Source of the DNA: Hymenobacter daecheongensis DSM 21074
GTDB lineage: Bacteria; Bacteroidota; Bacteroidia; Cytophagales; Hymenobacteraceae
NCBI RefSeq assembly: GCF_900141805.1
Contig: NZ_FQYN01000003.1
Coordinates: forward strand, 248,001-312,000
Reading direction: 5' to 3'
DNA: 64,000 bases
This document shows, one piece after another, positions 7,798 to 15,890 of the stretch. The notes below the pieces were generated by a model that worked only from the letters and a program-made list of their open reading frames with translations, was not told the DNA's origin and searched no databases. Numbering within the stretch: position 1 is the first letter of the stretch; each line of letters starts with the position of its first letter. The translations under genes were made by a program, and so were the position numbers.

Positions 7798-7953
7798 TGT
7801 CATTGCGAGGACGAAGCAATCCGTCCTGTGAAATGTAAAAAGCGCTGTTAAACTAAAATCCCTGATATCACTATATGATAAGGCTTTCTGGTGAAAAGGA
7901 GCTTTCTACATTTCAGAGGACGGATTGCTTCGTCCTTCGTCCTCGCAATGACA
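7798..7953. repeat. Composite palindrome, TGTCATTGCGAGG family (copy A2)
   Basis: The outer arms TGTCATTGCGAGGACGAAGC and GCTTCGTCCTTCGTCCTCGC...TGACA enclose about 100 bases. The inner segment CTACATTTCAGAGGACGGA is also found in A1. It lies between gldA and gldF. Confidence 0.9.
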
Positions 7954-7959
7954 AACTAC

Positions 7960-8868
7960 TCACTTCGTTAGCTCCTGAAACACCTGTTCCAGGCTCTGCT
8001 CTTCCTGCCTTAGGCCCAGCAGAACCCAACCCTGCTGCGCTGCCAGGCGCGAAATAGCGCCGCGCTGGTCGGTGCCGGATTTGGCTTGAATACGGTACAC
8101 GTTGCCGGCTTCCGCCTCCACGCGGCTGATGCCGGGCAGGGCCCGCAACGGCGCCATATCAATGGGCTGCTCGAACTCGGCGCGGATGATGGTTTCGCCG
8201 GCCGCGCCCGCGCCCAGCTCCGAAACCGGCGAATCGGCTACCAGCCGGCCGCGGTTGATGATGACGGCCCGGCTGCACAGGGCCGTGACTTCGGGCAGAA
8301 TGTGGGTGCTGAAAATGACGGTCTTGTCCTGGCCCAGCTCCCGGATGAGCTGGCGAATTTCCTGGATCTGGTTGGGGTCGAGGCCGGTGGTGGGCTCATC
8401 CAGAATGAGCACGCCGGGGTCGTGAATCAGGGCCTGGGCCAGGCCCACCCGCTGCCGGTAGCCCTTCGACAGCGCCCCGATCAGCTTGTTCTGCTCGCGC
8501 CCCAGCCCAACGCGCTCCACCAGCTGCCGCACCCGCTGGCGCAGCCCGGAGCCGCCCAGCCCGTGCACCGAGCCGATAAATTCGAGGTACTCGTGCACGT
8601 ACATATCGAGGTAGAGCGGGTTGTGCTCGGGCAGATAGCCCACGCGCCGGCGCACCTCCAGGGGGGCCGTGCGCACGTCGAAGCCTGCCACCAGCACAGT
8701 GCCCGCCGTGGGCGGCACGTAGCCGGTGGCAATCTTCATGGTGGTAGACTTGCCGGCCCCGTTCGGTCCCAGAAAGCCCAGGATTTCGCCCTTGCCCACC
8801 GTGAAGCTGATGTCGTCCACGGCGTTCTGGGTGCCGAAGGTTTTGGTGAGGCTTATTATTTCAACCAT
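7960..8868 (-). CDS. gldA: Gliding motility ABC transporter ATPase GldA
   Basis: The 302-residue ABC ATPase has Walker A GPNGAGKST (34-42), the signature LSKGYRQRVGLAQAL, Walker B VLILDEPTTGLD and a C-terminal extension of about 80 residues (ETIIRAEFEQPIDM...LEQVFQELTK), as in GldA and NatA-like proteins. It would energise the GldF/GldG complex. It heads the cluster gldA-gldF-gldG on the minus strand, with palindromes of family A on both sides. Assignment to GldA rather than another ABC-2 ATPase rests mainly on this neighbourhood. Confidence 0.93.
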   Translation of the reverse strand: MVEIISLTKTFGTQNAVDDISFTVGKGEILGFLGPNGAGKSTTMKIATGYVPPTAGTVLVAGFDVRTAPLEVRRRVGYLPEHNPLYLDMYVHEYLEFIGSVHGLGGSGLRQRVRQLVERVGLGREQNKLIGALSKGYRQRVGLAQALIHDPGVLILDEPTTGLDPNQIQEIRQLIRELGQDKTVIFSTHILPEVTALCSRAVIINRGRLVADSPVSELGAGAAGETIIRAEFEQPIDMAPLRALPGISRVEAEAGNVYRIQAKSGTDQRGAISRLAAQQGWVLLGLRQEEQSLEQVFQELTK

Positions 8869-8878
8869 AGCTTGAACT

Positions 8879-9043
8879 TGTCATTGCGAGGACGAAGGAC
8901 GAAGCAATCCGTCCTTTGAAATGTCAAAAGCTCCTTTTCACCTCAAAGCCCTGACGCAGGCAATCCAGCAGGGCTTTGCGGGTCAACAAAGCTTTCTTCG
9001 TTTTTCAGGACGGATTGCTTCGTCCTTCGTCCTCGCAATGACA
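8879..9043. repeat. Composite palindrome, TGTCATTGCGAGG family (copy A3)
   Basis: Outer arms match A2 (GAGGACGAAGGACGAAGCAA on the left, its complement on the right). The inner hairpin (8944-8978) has arms CAAAGCCCTG and CAGGGCTTTG. It lies between an SDR gene and gldA, both on the minus strand. Confidence 0.9.
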
Positions 9044-9049
9044 GCTTAA

Positions 9050-9745
9050 TTATTTCTTCGGCCGCAAAGGTCGCACATCTACCTCCGATACCAGCACGCC
9101 ATCCGGCGATTCCAGCGCGTGAATGATGGTGGCGGCCACATCCTCGGCCCGCAGCTTGTGCGGGTTCGGCTCGGCACCCGGCGTGGCCCCGTTGAAGTTG
9201 GTTTCCACCGAGCCGGGGTTTACGCAAGTCACCTTAATGCCGTCTTGCCGCACTTCCTTGAACAGCGCCTCCGAAAAGCCGCGCACCGCAAACTTCGTGG
9301 CGCAGTAGCCGGCCATGTTCTCGGTGCCCATCGTACCGGCCAACGATGCTACGTTAATGATGTGGCCCTGCCCCTGCCGTTTCATTTGCGGCAGCACGGC
9401 CCGGCAGCAGTAGAACGTGCCGTGCACGTTGGTGTCGAATATCGTGTGCCAGTCGTCGGCCGCGAAGCCGTCTACGGGGCCCATGATGCCCACGCCGGCG
9501 TTGTTGATGAGGACGTGAATTTCTTCGCCTACTTCCCGGCGCGTATTCACGTAGGCTTCCTGCACGGCCACTTCGTTGCGAATGTCGCACTCGATAAATT
9601 GGAACCGCTCGTGCTGCAAATCAGCGGGGGCGGTGCGGCCCCAGCCGGCCACCACGGCCCCTTTGGCCAGCAGCGCCCGCGCCGTGGCGTGCCCGATGCC
9701 TTTGCTGACGCCTGTCAGAATAACTATCTTGCCGCTCAGATTCAT
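9050..9745 (-). CDS. Short-chain dehydrogenase/reductase (3-oxoacyl-ACP reductase-like)
   Basis: The 231-residue classical SDR has the cofactor loop TGVSKGIG (11-18), NNAG, a catalytic Ser in NVASLAG and YCATK. NAD(P)-dependent oxidoreductase activity is expected; the substrate cannot be told. It ends in a PKK tail. It is divergent from the head-GIN lipoprotein gene with only about 10 bases between starts, so the annotated start of one of the two may be too long. It is upstream of gldA but separated by palindrome A3 and probably not functionally linked. Confidence 0.88.
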   Translation of the reverse strand: MNLSGKIVILTGVSKGIGHATARALLAKGAVVAGWGRTAPADLQHERFQFIECDIRNEVAVQEAYVNTRREVGEEIHVLINNAGVGIMGPVDGFAADDWHTIFDTNVHGTFYCCRAVLPQMKRQGQGHIINVASLAGTMGTENMAGYCATKFAVRGFSEALFKEVRQDGIKVTCVNPGSVETNFNGATPGAEPNPHKLRAEDVAATIIHALESPDGVLVSEVDVRPLRPKK

Positions 9746-9756
9746 ATTGGTGCGTG

Positions 9757-10545
9757 ATGTTTCGGATGGCTATCTGGGTGCAAGGTAACGCCGGCTTGCG
9801 GCTTTTGGGTATACGAACCGGCCGCGTAGCCGCCTTGGCGGCGCTGCTGCTGGTTGGCTGCGGTCAAGACCACGAAACCGACTGCCTGAAAAGCACCGGC
9901 AAAGTAACCACCGAGCGCCGGGAGCTGGAGCCCTTCCACGTCCTGACGGCCTACGACAACGTGGATGTGACCCTGGTGCAGGACGACGAAACCTACGCCG
10001 AAGTACGCACCGGCCGCAATCTGCAGGAAGATATTGAGCTGAGCAGCAGCAACGGGCGGCTCACCATTCGCAATACCAGCCGCTGCAACTGGGTGCGCCG
10101 CTACGATGTGCCCCGCCAGGTAACGCTACACCTGCCCCGCCTCACCGACGTATTTCTGCGCGGCCAAGGCAACATCCGCACCGCCGGAAATTTCCGCGCC
10201 GACACGCTGTTCTGCCACCTCGTCGGAGCCGGCGACTACGACCTCGACATCACCAGCCACTACCTCAACCAGGACATGTACGAGCTGGGCAACGTAACCT
10301 TGCGCGGCCGCGCCGACGATTGCCACCTCACCGTGGGCGGCAGCGGCAGCCTCCGCGCCCAGGGCCTGCAAACCCAGCAGTGCTACCTTGACCTCACCCG
10401 CGACTCCGACGGCAACGCCCACGTCACGTTCGCCGATTTCCTGGCCGGCACCCACGCCGGCACCGGCACCGTGCACTACCAGGGCAACCCCGCCAAAGTC
10501 AACCTCCGCATCACCGACACCGGCCAGGTGCGAAGGGAATTCTGA
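9757..10545 (+). CDS. Head-GIN domain lipoprotein (DUF2807)
   Basis: A lipoprotein signal (VAALAALLLVGCGQ, lipobox LVGC) is followed by a repetitive beta-rich head-GIN/DUF2807 domain: FHVLTAYDNVDVTLVQDD, NGRLTIRNTSRCNW and many short G-x-N/D-x-x-L repeats. Such proteins are envelope lipoproteins in Bacteroidota; their role is not well known. The start is uncertain: GTG 9754, ATG 9757 and ATG 9766 are all in frame, and the divergent SDR starts at 9745. A later start is likely. The last three codons lie inside the palindrome at 10535-10628. Confidence 0.85.
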   Translation: MFRMAIWVQGNAGLRLLGIRTGRVAALAALLLVGCGQDHETDCLKSTGKVTTERRELEPFHVLTAYDNVDVTLVQDDETYAEVRTGRNLQEDIELSSSNGRLTIRNTSRCNWVRRYDVPRQVTLHLPRLTDVFLRGQGNIRTAGNFRADTLFCHLVGAGDYDLDITSHYLNQDMYELGNVTLRGRADDCHLTVGGSGSLRAQGLQTQQCYLDLTRDSDGNAHVTFADFLAGTHAGTGTVHYQGNPAKVNLRITDTGQVRREF

Positions 10546-10628
10546 ATTATGAATGTTGAAGTATGAATTGGCGGCAGCCGACAACTTACCACCAATTCAT
10601 ACTTCAACATTCATAATTCAGAATTCCC
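10535..10628. repeat. Perfect 37-bp inverted repeat between convergent genes
   Basis: The left arm (10535-10571, starting GGGAATTCTGAATTATGAAT) and the right arm (10592-10628) are exact reverse complements around a 20-base loop. The left arm contains the last codons and stop of the head-GIN gene, and the right arm ends 1 base before the stop of the convergent SDR. It probably works as a two-way terminator. Confidence 0.92.
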
Positions 10629-10629
10629 T

Positions 10630-11343
10630 TCAAAGGTCGCCTAGCTGGGGTCGGATGAGCAATTCCTCTACCACGGCCTGGGGCGAGAGGGACCAGGCGC
10701 CGAACACGGCTTCGGCCACGTCTTCGGGCCGGATGAAGCGCTCGGCAGGCAGGTCCACACCCTCCCAGCTGGCCGTGAGTGTGGCACCGGGCAGGATGGC
10801 CGTTACGCGCAGGTTGTGTTCTTTTAGCTCCTCGCGCAGCACTTTGGTCATGCCGTACAGGGCAAATTTAGCAATGCAGTAGGAGCCGCCGTTGGGGTAA
10901 GCCATGATGCTGGCCGTGGAGCACATATTGAAAATATGGCCCGTGCGCCGCGCAATCAGGGCCGGCAGCAGGGCGCGGGTGAGGTCGTAGGCGCTGTAGA
11001 GGTTCACATCGATCATCTGGCGCAGTTGCGAGCCGTCGGCGGGCTCGTCCTGCAGGCGGCCGGGCACGAACGCGCCGGTGTTGTTCACCAGCACCTCGAT
11101 AGGCACTGCCAGACTTTGCACGAAAGCCGCGAAGCGCGCAGTTTCGTCGGCGCGGCTCAGGTCGGCGGCCAGCGTGTGGACTGCCGTGCCGGGAAACTGC
11201 TCTTGGAGCTTGGCGCTCAGGTCCGCCAAGTCGGCGGCGGAGCGGGCGCAGGTAATCAGGCCGAAGCCAGCCTGGGCAAACCGGGTCAGGATGGCGCGCC
11301 CGATTCCTTTCGTACCACCCGTCACAACGATATATTTTTGCAT
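10630..11343 (-). CDS. Short-chain dehydrogenase/reductase
   Basis: The 237-residue SDR has the cofactor loop TGGTKGIG (9-16), NNTG in place of the usual NNAG, a catalytic Ser near MCSTAS and YCIAK. The ATG at 11343 (MQKYIVVTGGTKGIGRAI) gives the standard N-terminus; the longer frame upstream is GC-rich and unlike SDR starts. It is divergent from mlaE. The substrate is unknown. A housekeeping reductase of the type annotated 3-ketoacyl-ACP reductase is likely. Confidence 0.88.
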   Translation of the reverse strand: MQKYIVVTGGTKGIGRAILTRFAQAGFGLITCARSAADLADLSAKLQEQFPGTAVHTLAADLSRADETARFAAFVQSLAVPIEVLVNNTGAFVPGRLQDEPADGSQLRQMIDVNLYSAYDLTRALLPALIARRTGHIFNMCSTASIMAYPNGGSYCIAKFALYGMTKVLREELKEHNLRVTAILPGATLTASWEGVDLPAERFIRPEDVAEAVFGAWSLSPQAVVEELLIRPQLGDL

Positions 11344-11457
11344 TCCTTTGCTTCCGGTTGAGGTTTTTACGTATGGGTAGCGGGCCTGCCACGCGGGCCG
11401 CCCGCCTCCGTTCTTCCGGCGCAAGTTTCCGCTTTCTTCCTTCTCTTTTTGCTTTTT

Positions 11458-12189
11458 ATGGTCAAAACATTCGGCGAGTTCCTGATTTTCATGCAGAGCA
11501 TGCTGGTCCGGAAAGAGCGGTTTGCGGTGCTCTGGCAGCGCACGCTCGACGAAGCCATCCTTATCGGCATCGACTCGGTCTTTATCGTCGCCATCGTTTC
11601 CGCGTTCATCGGGGCCGTTACCTGCGTCCAGATTGCCTACAACCTGATTAATCCGCTCATTCCCAAATCCACCATCGGTTTCATGGTGCGCGAAATGACG
11701 ATTCTGGAGCTGGCTCCCACCATCACCAGCATCGTGCTGGCCGGCAAAGTAGGCTCCAGCATTGCGGGCGGCCTGGGCACCATGCGCATCACCGAGCAGG
11801 TTTCGGCCTTAGAGGTAATGGGCATCAATTCAGCCTCTTATCTGGTACTGCCACGCATCATTGCCGCCATGCTCATGTTTCCGCTGCTGGTTATTTTGGC
11901 CATGGTGCTGTCCATCACGGGCGGCTATCTGGCCGGCACGCTGTCGGGTGCTATGTCGGCGCAGGAGTATGTAGAAGGCATCCGCACCGATTTCGTCCCC
12001 TACAACATTGCCTTTGCCCTAATCAAATCGGTGGTTTTCGCCTTTCTGGTGTCGGCCATTTCCTCGTTTAAAGGCTATTACACCGAAGGCGGTGCCTTGG
12101 AAGTAGGCGCGGCTAGCACCGGCGCCGTCACCAATTCCATCATCGCCATCCTGCTGGCCGACTACGTACTGGCGGCAGTACTTCTGTAA
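11458..12189 (+). CDS. mlaE: MlaE-family ABC transporter permease
   Basis: The 243-residue permease has the MlaE signature: [13 protein letters not shown] near the N-terminus and the conserved [43 protein letters not shown] block, with about five membrane helices. MlaE with an MlaF ATPase moves phospholipids between inner and outer membrane to keep outer-membrane asymmetry. The ATG at 11458 is preferred over a TTG three codons upstream. mlaF follows after 201 bases of repeats; an MlaD-like substrate-binding gene is not adjacent. Confidence 0.94.
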   Translation: [243 protein letters not shown]

Positions 12190-12390
12190 TGTGCTAATGG
12201 TTAATGTGCTAATATGGAAATATGCTGATGTGCTAAATGTGAAAAAGTGCTGATGTGCCAATGCGCGAAATAGATTCTCCCTTACGGTAATAATCAGCAC
12301 ATTCTCACATTAGCAAACCAGCACATTTCCGTATTAGCACATCAATCATTAGTACATTAAGGCACATTAGCATATCAGCACATTAAGCTC
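12188..12390. repeat. TGTGCTAATG / CAGCACATT repeat tract between mlaE and mlaF
   Basis: The left half has repeated AATGTGCTAAT and TGCTGATGTGC words, and the right half carries their complements (CAGCACATT, TTAGCACATCA, CAGCACATTAAG), so the tract can fold on itself. It starts at the mlaE stop and ends at the mlaF start. It uses the same word as 2010-2059. Confidence 0.8.
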
Positions 12391-13227
12391 ATGATTGAGG
12401 TTCATAACATTCAGAAATCCTTTAACGGCAACCCCATTCTGCGGGGCATCAGCTGCACGTTCGAAACGGGCAAGTGCAACCTGCTGCTCGGCGGCTCGGG
12501 CACGGGCAAAAGTGTGCTGCTGCAGTGCATTGTAGGCCTAATGAAGCCCGACATCGGCAGCATTACCTTCGATGGCACCGTGTTTACCAACAACAAGGTG
12601 GACATCAAGCAGGAAATCCGGCGCAAAATCGGGATGCTGTTTCAGGGCGGGGCGCTGTTCGACTCGATGACGGTGTACGAAAACACCGAATTCCCGCTCA
12701 AGATGCTGACGCCGGAAATGACCCGCGAGGAGCGCCGCGACCGGGTGGAGTTCTGCCTGAAGCGTGTGGGCCTTGAAAACGCGGGCAACAAGATGCCCTC
12801 CGAGATTTCGGGCGGCATGAAGAAGCGCGTCGGCATTGCCCGCGCCATCGCGCCCAACTGCACCTACCTGTTCTGCGATGAGCCTAACTCCGGCCTCGAC
12901 CCCGCCACCAGCATCAAGATCGACGAGCTGATTCACGAAATCACCCACGAGTACGGCATCACCACCGTCGTCATTACCCACGATATGAACTCGGTGGTCG
13001 AAATCGGCGACCATATCATCTTCCTGCACAAAGGCCAGAAGCTCTGGGACGGCAACAAGGACGAAATTCTGAACACCACCGTGCCCGAGCTGAAGGAGTT
13101 CATCTTCAGCAGCAGCCTGGTGCGGGCCGCCAAAAAAGTGGACGAGGAAACCGAAGGCGGCCTCGCCGCCGTGGTAGAAGAACCGCTGAAAGAAACCGAG
13201 GAAGCCCCCAAAACGCCCAACAGCTAA
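12391..13227 (+). CDS. mlaF: MlaF-family ABC transporter ATPase
   Basis: The 278-residue ABC ATPase has Walker A GGSGTGKSV, the MlaF-type FQGGALFDSMTVYEN after the Q-loop, signature SGGMKKRVGIARAI, Walker B YLFCDEPNSGLDP and switch VITHDMNS. It has an acidic C-terminal tail of about 25 residues (KKVDEETEGGLAAVVEEPLK). Together with MlaE upstream it would power phospholipid transport across the envelope. It is followed by a strong terminator. FCDEPNSGLDP replaces the usual LxDEPTxGLDP, which is common in MlaF. Confidence 0.95.
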   Translation: MIEVHNIQKSFNGNPILRGISCTFETGKCNLLLGGSGTGKSVLLQCIVGLMKPDIGSITFDGTVFTNNKVDIKQEIRRKIGMLFQGGALFDSMTVYENTEFPLKMLTPEMTREERRDRVEFCLKRVGLENAGNKMPSEISGGMKKRVGIARAIAPNCTYLFCDEPNSGLDPATSIKIDELIHEITHEYGITTVVITHDMNSVVEIGDHIIFLHKGQKLWDGNKDEILNTTVPELKEFIFSSSLVRAAKKVDEETEGGLAAVVEEPLKETEEAPKTPNS

Positions 13228-13243
13228 GCGGCAAACTTCCTCA

Positions 13244-13285
13244 CACAAACGGCCCGGCGCACTCTCATGCGCCGGGCCGTTTGCG
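13244..13285 (+). terminator. Terminator after mlaF
   Basis: ACAAACGGCCCGGCGCA and TGCGCCGGGCCGTTTGCGT form a GC-rich stem with a 7-base loop. It lies between convergent mlaF and the YfiT-like gene and may serve both. Confidence 0.85.
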
Positions 13286-13303
13286 TAACACAAGTCGGAG
13301 GCC

Positions 13304-13822
13304 CTACCGCCCGCGCAGGCTTTCTACGTGCGCCAGATGGTGCCGCCCGTGCCAGGCATACAGCACCAGCGCCTGATCCAGGGTGAATTCGCGCTCCATG
13401 CCCGGATGATAAAACGTGCGCTGCCACTGTGCCTCATCGAGGTGGTGTAGCAGCGTGACCCACCGTGCGTGCAGCGCCTCCAGCAGCGCCAGTGATACGG
13501 TAATAGGCGTAGCGGCCACGTCGGGCAGCTCGGCCCAGGCTTTTTCGTCGTAGGGCCGGATGGTGGGGTTGTCTTCGGTGAGGGCCAGGCGGAAGCGCGT
13601 GTAGCAGTTCAGGTGTGAGTCGGCGAGGTGATGGATAACCTGCCGGCCGCTCCAGCCGCCGGGGCGGTAGGGCTGTTGCAGCGCCTCGCCGCCCACGGCT
13701 TTGGCAGCAGCCAACAGTTGGGCCGGCAAGTCAGCAATTTGCTGAATGCAGGCCGTGCGCTCAGTAGCGCTCAGCGGCGCGGTAGGCAGCTCAGCCCGCC
13801 CGATGGGATATTGCAGATCCAT
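13304..13822 (-). CDS. YfiT-like DinB-fold protein (putative metal-dependent hydrolase or thiol transferase)
   Basis: The 172-residue protein matches the YfiT/BstA-like DinB superfamily: YRPGGWSGRQVIHHLADSH (52-70), ALTEDNPTIRPYDEKAWAEL (80-99) and the C-terminal YAWHGRHHLAHV (155-166). The metal ligands are expected to be one of H64/H65, H158 and H162. Relatives bind Zn or Ni; some are bacillithiol-S-transferases and others uncharacterised. The exact reaction cannot be read from sequence. It stands alone between two terminators. Confidence 0.9.
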   Translation of the reverse strand: MDLQYPIGRAELPTAPLSATERTACIQQIADLPAQLLAAAKAVGGEALQQPYRPGGWSGRQVIHHLADSHLNCYTRFRLALTEDNPTIRPYDEKAWAELPDVAATPITVSLALLEALHARWVTLLHHLDEAQWQRTFYHPGMEREFTLDQALVLYAWHGRHHLAHVESLRGR

Positions 13823-13903
13823 GCTTTTTGAGAATCAGAAATGAAAAGTCAAAAATTGAAAAGGTGAGAAAGTCTTGGGCACTCTATTAGGTTAAGGCCG
13901 ATT

Positions 13904-13943
13904 AAAAAAGAGGAATCGGGAAAAGACCCAATTCCTCTTTTTT
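13904..13943 (-). terminator. Terminator after the bifunctional-nuclease gene
   Basis: AAAAAAGAGGAAT and ATTCCTCTTTTTT flank a short loop with further pairing (CGGG...CCCA). Read on the minus strand it ends in a T run, 30 bases after the stop at 13973. Confidence 0.8.
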
Positions 13944-13972
13944 AATTCTCAATTTTTAATTGAAGCGCAGCG

Positions 13973-14599
13973 CTACCCGTTGCGCTTGTTCAATTCGTCG
14001 CGGATTTTGGCGGCTTTCTCGTAGTCTTCCTTTTCCAGGGCCTGAGCCAGCATTTTAGTCAGCTCGTCCAAAGAAACCTGGCCGCTGGGGTCGCGCGGGG
14101 TGGGCTCGGGCTTGGGCGTGCCGCCCGTCAGGTCGTCATCTTCATCCTCATCGTCGTCGTCGGCATCCTCATCGGCATTCTCGTCCAGGTCGCTCAGAAT
14201 AATGCCGGCTTCACTCAGCACGCTTTCCACCGTGAAAATCGGCACGCCGAAGCGCAGGCCGATGGCAATGGCATCGGAAGGGCGGGCATCCAGCTCGAAG
14301 GTGGTGGCGCCGTCGGTGCACACGATTTTGGAATAGAATACCCCTTCCTTCAGGTCCGAAATCAGCACTTCCAGCACTGCCACATGCACATGCTCGGCAA
14401 ATGACTTGAACAGATCGTGCGTGAGCGGCCGGTTCGGACTGATCTTTTCGATCTGAATGGCAATGCTTTGCGCCTCGAACATGCCAATGATAATCGGCAG
14501 ACGCCGGTTGCCGGTTTTCTCGCCCAAAATCAGGGCAAAAGAACCCGACTGCGACTGGCTGGACGAGAGGCCCAGAATTTCAAGCTGAATTTTTTTCAA
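13973..14599 (-). CDS. Bifunctional nuclease domain (DUF151) protein with C-terminal UVR motif
   Basis: Residues 1-135 of the 208-residue protein form the BFN/DUF151 domain: LPIIIGMFEAQSIAIQIE, TFELDARPSDAIAIGLRF. Next comes a very acidic linker (about residues 138-155, runs of D and E), a Pro-rich hinge, and a UVR-like helical hairpin (LTKMLAQALEKEDYEKAAKI, residues about 178-198). BFN proteins in plants have nuclease activity; the bacterial role is unsettled. UVR motifs mediate UvrB-UvrC or Clp-adaptor contacts. The start appears to be TTG at 14599; no in-frame ATG fits the canonical KKIQLEILGL start. Confidence 0.9.
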   Translation of the reverse strand: MKKIQLEILGLSSSQSQSGSFALILGEKTGNRRLPIIIGMFEAQSIAIQIEKISPNRPLTHDLFKSFAEHVHVAVLEVLISDLKEGVFYSKIVCTDGATTFELDARPSDAIAIGLRFGVPIFTVESVLSEAGIILSDLDENADEDADDDDEDEDDDLTGGTPKPEPTPRDPSGQVSLDELTKMLAQALEKEDYEKAAKIRDELNKRNG

Positions 14600-14719
14600 G
14601 GGTCTTGAGACTTAGCTTCCGCTGACCTGCGGCGGGAGTCGTTGGGACTTCGTGTGCGGCCTTCCTACGTGCAAAGAAAGTAAAGGCCCCGTAATCGGCG
14701 GGCGAAACGGGTAAAAAAA

Positions 14720-14769
14720 TTGGGAACCCGCAGAAAAACCGGCCCTGCGACCAGTCTGCGGGTTCCCAA
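14720..14769 (-). terminator. Terminator after etfA
   Basis: TTGGGAACCCGCAG and CTGCGGGTTCCCAA form a 14-bp perfect stem. On the minus strand it is followed by a run of seven T. It starts 12 bases after the etfA stop. Confidence 0.92.
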
Positions 14770-14780
14770 CGGGCAAAGGC

Positions 14781-15758
14781 TTAGCCCAGCTCTTTTACGG
14801 CCTGGGTAAGCTTAGGCAGCACCTCAAATACGTCGCCTACGATACCGTAGTCGGCCGCCTTGAAGAAAGGAGCCTCGGGGTCTTTGTTGATGACCACAAT
14901 CACCTTGCTAGAGTTTACGCCGGCCAGGTGCTGAATAGCGCCCGAAATGCCGCAGGCAATGTATAGGTTCGGCGAAACGGTGATGCCCGTCTGGCCCACG
15001 TGCTCGTGGTGAGGGCGCCAATCGACGTCGGAAACGGGCTTGGAGCAGGCCGTAGCCGCGCCCAGCGCCTTGGCCAGGTCTTCAATGAGGCCCCAGTTTT
15101 CGGGACCTTTCATGCCCCGGCCGCCGGAAACTACTTTGTCGGCTTCGGGCAGCAGAATGCCGCCGGCCTGGTCTTGCATTACTACTTGCTTCGGCGCGTC
15201 GGTGAAGTCGGCATCGCTCAGGCTGGCCGAGAAAGCCTCTACCGTGGCCGTTTTGCCGGCCTCGTGCAGTGCTTCGATGGAGTTTTTCTTGACGGCAATG
15301 ATCTTCCGGTCGCCGGAGAGTACCACGTCGGCAAAGGCTTTGCCCGAGAAGGCACCGCGCTTCACCGTGAAGCTGCTGCCATTGGCTTTGGGCAGCTCTA
15401 CCACGTTGGTAGCCAGGCTGGCCTGCAGCCGCACCGACAGGCGCGAGCCCACCGAAGCGCCGATGTTGGAGTTGGCCAGCACAATGATTTTGGAATCTTC
15501 CTTGCCGGCGGCGGCGGCGATGAGCTTGGTGTAGGCACCATTCACGAAGTCCTTCAGACGGGGCTCCGCATCATAGAGCACCTTGCTGATGCCCTGCTCG
15601 CCGAGCTTGGCCAGGTTGGCCTCGGTAGCCTCACCCACGGCCACGGCCGTAGCCGTGGTGCCGAGCATCTGGGCCACCTGGCTTCCGTAGGAAGCCACTT
15701 CCAGCGAAGACTTTTTTACTTCGCCGTTATCACATTCAACAACTACTAGAACGGACAT
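14781..15758 (-). CDS. etfA: Electron transfer flavoprotein alpha subunit
   Basis: The 325-residue protein has the N-terminal ETF domain (MSVLVVVECDNGEVKKSSLE) and the C-terminal FAD-binding domain. The latter shows GRGMKGPENWGLIEDLAKAL, the flavin-contacting HVGQTGITVSPNLYIACGISGAIQHLAG and VINKDPEAPFFKAADYGIVGD. With EtfB it carries electrons from acyl-CoA dehydrogenases to the quinone pool. ATG 15758 is preferred over a TTG three codons earlier. It is downstream of etfB across a 132-base AT-rich palindromic spacer. Confidence 0.96.
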   Translation of the reverse strand: MSVLVVVECDNGEVKKSSLEVASYGSQVAQMLGTTATAVAVGEATEANLAKLGEQGISKVLYDAEPRLKDFVNGAYTKLIAAAAGKEDSKIIVLANSNIGASVGSRLSVRLQASLATNVVELPKANGSSFTVKRGAFSGKAFADVVLSGDRKIIAVKKNSIEALHEAGKTATVEAFSASLSDADFTDAPKQVVMQDQAGGILLPEADKVVSGGRGMKGPENWGLIEDLAKALGAATACSKPVSDVDWRPHHEHVGQTGITVSPNLYIACGISGAIQHLAGVNSSKVIVVINKDPEAPFFKAADYGIVGDVFEVLPKLTQAVKELG

Positions 15759-15763
15759 GTTTT

Positions 15764-15887
15764 TCAATTAAAAATTGAGAATTAAAAATTAAAAATTGAG
15801 TTTGAGTAATTGGCAGGCATATTTCAATCAGCGCTTAAAAGCCGGTTGAGCCAATTTTTTAATTCTCAATTTTTAATTTTTAATTGA
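15764..15887. repeat. AATTAAAAATTGAG inverted repeat between etfB and etfA
   Basis: TCAATTAAAAATTGAGAATT with further AATTAAAAATT units on the left faces TTAATTCTCAATTTTTAATT and TTTTTAATTGA on the right. It fills the etfB-etfA spacer. A single-sided relative (AATTCTCAATTTTTAATTGA) lies at 13944-13963, just downstream of the bifunctional-nuclease gene. Confidence 0.85.
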
Positions 15888-15890
15888 TTC

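Noticed and set aside
9754..9790. GTG 9754 as the start of the head-GIN lipoprotein
   Set aside because: It would leave only 8 bases to the divergent SDR start; later in-frame starts give a more normal lipoprotein signal.
12188..12390. CRISPR array (short repeats at regular spacing)
   Set aside because: Repeat units are about 10 bases with no unique spacers, and the two halves are complementary; no cas gene nearby.
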